A stretch of 64,000 bases of DNA from Rosa chinensis (Eukaryota; Streptophyta; Magnoliopsida; Rosales; Rosaceae), in assembly GCF_002994745.2 (NCBI RefSeq), contig NC_037088.1, positions 62,080,397-62,144,396 of the forward strand, written 5' to 3'. The notes below the pieces were generated by a model. That model was not told the DNA's origin and ran no database searches. It saw only the letters and a program-made list of their open reading frames with translations. Positions 61,697 through 64,000 of the stretch are shown piece by piece (position 1 is the first letter of the stretch; each line of letters starts with the position of its first letter). Made by a program: the position numbers and the translations under genes.

Positions 61697-63300
61697 ATGT
61701 CTAACCATAGGTTGTCTGGGTCACATGCACTTGTTATTGATCAATTATCCAATGTATCTATTTCTAGTAGTGTACAGGATGCTTTGGCAGATTCTAAGTG
61801 GACTCAAGCAATGAATGAAGAACTAGAGGCCTTGCAGAAAAACTCAACTTGGGATATTGTGACCATGCCTGCTGGAAGGAAGACTATTGGACGTCGATGG
61901 GTGTTTACAGTAAAACTTAAAGCTGATGGGAGCATTGACAGGTACAAAGCCAGATTAGTTGACAAAGGATACACCTAGCGCTGTGGAATTGATTATGAAG
62001 AGACGTTTGCCCTTGTAGCAAAGATCAACACTGTTCGAATTCTAATTTCACTTGCAGCAACTAAAGATTGGCCTCTACATCAGTTTGATGTGAAGAATGC
62101 TTTCCTCAATGGATACTTGGAGGAAGAAGTATATATGGACATGCCGCTAGGAGTCAAAAATATGCCTTGCAATGCTGGCAAGGTTTGTCAGTTGAAGAAG
62201 TCTCTGTATGGTTTGAAGCAGTCTCCAAGAGCTTGGTTTGGGAGATTCTCCAAGTCTATACGGATATTCAGATATAGACAGAGCAACTTGGATCATGCCT
62301 TATTCATCAAGCGTAGTCAGGGTAAGATTACCGCTCTGGTAGTATATGTTGATGATATGATTGTAACAGGGGATGATCTAAAAGAGATGGAAGCTCTACA
62401 AAATTATCTTTCTAAGGATTTTGAGATGAAAGACCTTGGGCAATTGAAGTACTTTCTTGGAATTGAAGTTGCAAGGTCAAAGAAGGGGATTTCTTTATCC
62501 CAACGTAAGTACGTACTTGATTTGGTAGCTGAGATTAGGATGCTTGATTGCAGACCTATTGAGATGCCGATCGAGATGAACCACAACCTTGCCATCTATT
62601 CGGATCAGGTTCCAATAGATAAAGGAAGGTACCAACGTCTAGTAGGGAGGCTTATTTATGTTTCTCATACTAGGCCTGATATTACTTATGCTGTGAGTGT
62701 GGTTAGTCAATTTATGCATTGCCCCAGTGAAGAGCATATGGATGCAGTGTGTCGTATTCTAAAATATCTTAAGATGGCACCTGGAAGAGGTTTGTTGTTC
62801 GAAAAAAAGGGTGAATTAGAAGTTGTGGGGTACACAGATGCAGATTAGGCTGGTGATAAAACTGACAGACGGTCCATATCTGGGTATCTTACATTTGTTG
62901 GAGGAAACCTTGTGACTTGGCGCAGTAAGAAACAGAAGGTTGTTGCTAGGTCAATGCTGAAGCTGAGTTTCGAGGCATGGCACATGGAGTTTGTGAGATG
63001 TTGTGGATTCGTAATGTATTGAAAGATTTGGGTTTTAAGCTCAAGAAACTTATGGACTTGCATTGTGATAGCACATCTGCTATTGAAATTGCCCATAATC
63101 CTATTCAGCATGACCGGACTAAGCATGTGGAGATAGATCGGCACTTCATTAAGGAAAACCTAGACATGAAGATCATCCGTTTCCCTTTTGTGTATACAGA
63201 AGATCAATTAGCAGAAGTTCTTACGAAAGGAGTGTCAAGGAAAGTGTTTGACAACTCAATTGACAAGTTGGGCATGGTTGACATCTATGCACCAATTTGA
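61697..63300 (+). pseudogene. Copia reverse transcriptase and RNase H, broken
   Basis: RT motifs are WTQAMNEELEAL, KNSTWDIV, RWVFTVKLKADGSIDRYKARLV, DVKNAFLNGYLEEEVYM, the YVDDMIVTG active site and SLYGLKQSPRAW. RNase H begins in GYTDAD and continues through SISGYLTFVGGNLVTW to CDSTSAIEIAHNP and a stop at 63298-63300. Stops at 61976 and 62846 and a frameshift near 62955 break it. The YVDD centre is intact. Confidence 0.92.
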
Positions 63301-63307
63301 GGGGGAG
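63296..63307 (+). other. Polypurine tract
   Basis: TTGAGGGGGAG directly precedes the 3' LTR, the expected plus-strand priming site. Confidence 0.85.
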
Positions 63308-63481
63308 TGTAGAATATTCTGTAAATATTTACTTTCCTTGTATGTGTAGATTACGTACTCTGTATAATTGTAGGAGATTATTTTCCTATTAGGATTACAC
63401 TTGTATCTCTATATAAACCTCCTATTCAGAGATGAAAAAGTAGTGAAGTATTCTAAACACATCGAATCCTTATTTTCTACT
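63308..63481 (+). repeat. 3' LTR of the Copia element
   Basis: 174 bp, colinear with the 5' LTR, with about 8 mismatches by eye. It is followed by the CTTCT duplication. Confidence 0.93.
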
Positions 63482-64000
63482 CTTCTTGGCTGGCCTCGGA
63501 AGCATGGTGTGCTTCGCAATATGTCTCATAGTTCAGGTCATTGACCATAAATTATCCGAAACAAATAGATTGTCTGTGTTCATGTATTTGGAAATGATTT
63601 AATGGATTTCATCTGTATGCAGGCAAAGATGAGTAAGATATATCCGTGTCCTTACTCAAGCATGGCGTTGATGTCTTTCACGGGATCTATTACTCCTGTG
63701 GACAGCTGGTAGCGCTTGCTAGTTCCTAGCCTATTAGACTTGGTCGGGATATTAGACTGTGGACAGCTGCCTAGCCTATTCGTAACAATATATTACTCCT
63801 GCAGCTAATTAAATGGTGTATCCGATGCACCGCTACGTGCATTATATTGACATTGTGAAGTTATGTTGTTCATCATGTAGGGAATTGTGGTTTCTGGAAT
63901 GGCAGTGGTTATGATGTCTTGGTGTGTACAAAAGTGAGGACCGCTATTTGTGGTAGTTTTCAATCCACTTACACTTTTGCTGGTAGCGCTTGCTAGTTCC
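63482..64000 (+). pseudogene. Second WAT1-like copy: rest of exon 4, rearranged exon 5, exon 6
   Basis: 63482-63534 resumes exon 4 right after the Copia TSD (LAGLGSMVCFAICLIVQ). Exon 5 begins at 63623 (AKMSKIYPCPYSSMALM) but is scrambled after GSIT: it contains GTAGCGCTTGCTAGTTCC, a copy of sequence from the end of exon 6 at 63982-64000. Exon 6 starts at 63881 (GIVVSGMAVVMMSW), has a TGA near 63936 and runs off the window. The introns are still alignable with those of the first copy. Confidence 0.8.

Larger units (their letters stand above)
54800..63481 (+). mobile_element. Ty1/Copia retrotransposon, both LTRs, TSD CTTCT, nested hAT inside
   Basis: LTRs at 54800-54973 and 63308-63481 (174 bp each) are flanked by the 5-bp duplication CTTCT (54795-54799 and 63482-63486). 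A TGGTATCAGAGC primer-binding site directly follows the 5' LTR and a polypurine tract precedes the 3' LTR. Internal order is gag, protease, integrase, reverse transcriptase, RNase H, as in Copia. By eye the LTRs differ at about 8 of 174 positions, so the insertion is not recent. Coding parts carry several stops and frameshifts. A hAT element (56633-59896) interrupts it just after the protease. The whole unit sits in exon 4 of the second WAT1-like copy. Confidence 0.95.

Noticed and set aside
1..64000. CRISPR arrays, bacterial operons, rRNA genes, organellar DNA
   Set aside because: None found; the gene structures and repeats are plant nuclear throughout.

Overview
The window is plant nuclear DNA from a eudicot. 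It has intron-rich genes with GT-AG splice sites, plant-only families (TIP aquaporin, NOA1/RIF1 plastid GTPase, WAT1/UMAMIT transporter) and a dense load of plant transposable elements. The repeat style would fit a rosid, perhaps Rosaceae, but the taxon is inference only. No bacterial, CRISPR, rRNA or canonical tRNA features were found.

Layout. 1-4056: 5' part of a degenerate Ty1/Copia element on the minus strand, with its 5' LTR at 3632-4056 and an unusual leader of two tandem repeats. 5581-20299: three host genes in a row on the minus strand, each rebuilt exon by exon: SMC2 (20 exons, 1175 aa), NOA1/RIF1 (13 exons including a 21-nt microexon, 557 aa) and the aquaporin TIP5;1 (3 exons, 252 aa). 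The SMC2 promoter carries an E2F site, a telo-box and four site II motifs. Between TIP5;1 and NOA1, directly in the NOA1 promoter, lies a ~1.5 kb tandem array of tRNA-like units that keep the acceptor stem and T arm but lack an anticodon arm. 20.3-29.4 kb: a hypothetical 259-aa gene, a possible spliced non-coding transcript, and a probable Gypsy LTR fragment split by a small hAT element with a perfect 8-bp target duplication.

29412-37873: a complete-looking 8.46-kb Helitron with both termini, a 3' hairpin and a five-exon RepHel gene of 1475 aa with all recognisable catalytic motifs. Its 5' region holds what looks like a captured exon of a mitochondrial porin (VDAC) gene. 38321-38946: a small two-exon gene for a helical-repeat protein. 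40237-42000: a seven-exon WAT1-related/UMAMIT gene with a 7-bp duplication that shifts its frame. 42-48 kb: probable LTR-retrotransposon remnant with nested hAT and LTR-like insertions.

48182-64000: a second, shattered WAT1-like paralogue. Its first exon is split by about 5.9 kb, which includes a small membrane-protein gene and a 127-bp-TIR MITE. A G-box foldback MITE lies between its exons. Its exon 4 is split by a Copia element (54800-63481, TSD CTTCT), itself interrupted by a hAT transposase element (56633-59896, TSD ATGGGGAA). The flanking duplications give the order of these events.

The host genes share no pathway: SMC2 acts in condensin, NOA1 in plastid ribosome assembly, TIP5;1 in water/solute transport. 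The most notable content is the tRNA-like array and the intact-looking Helitron.
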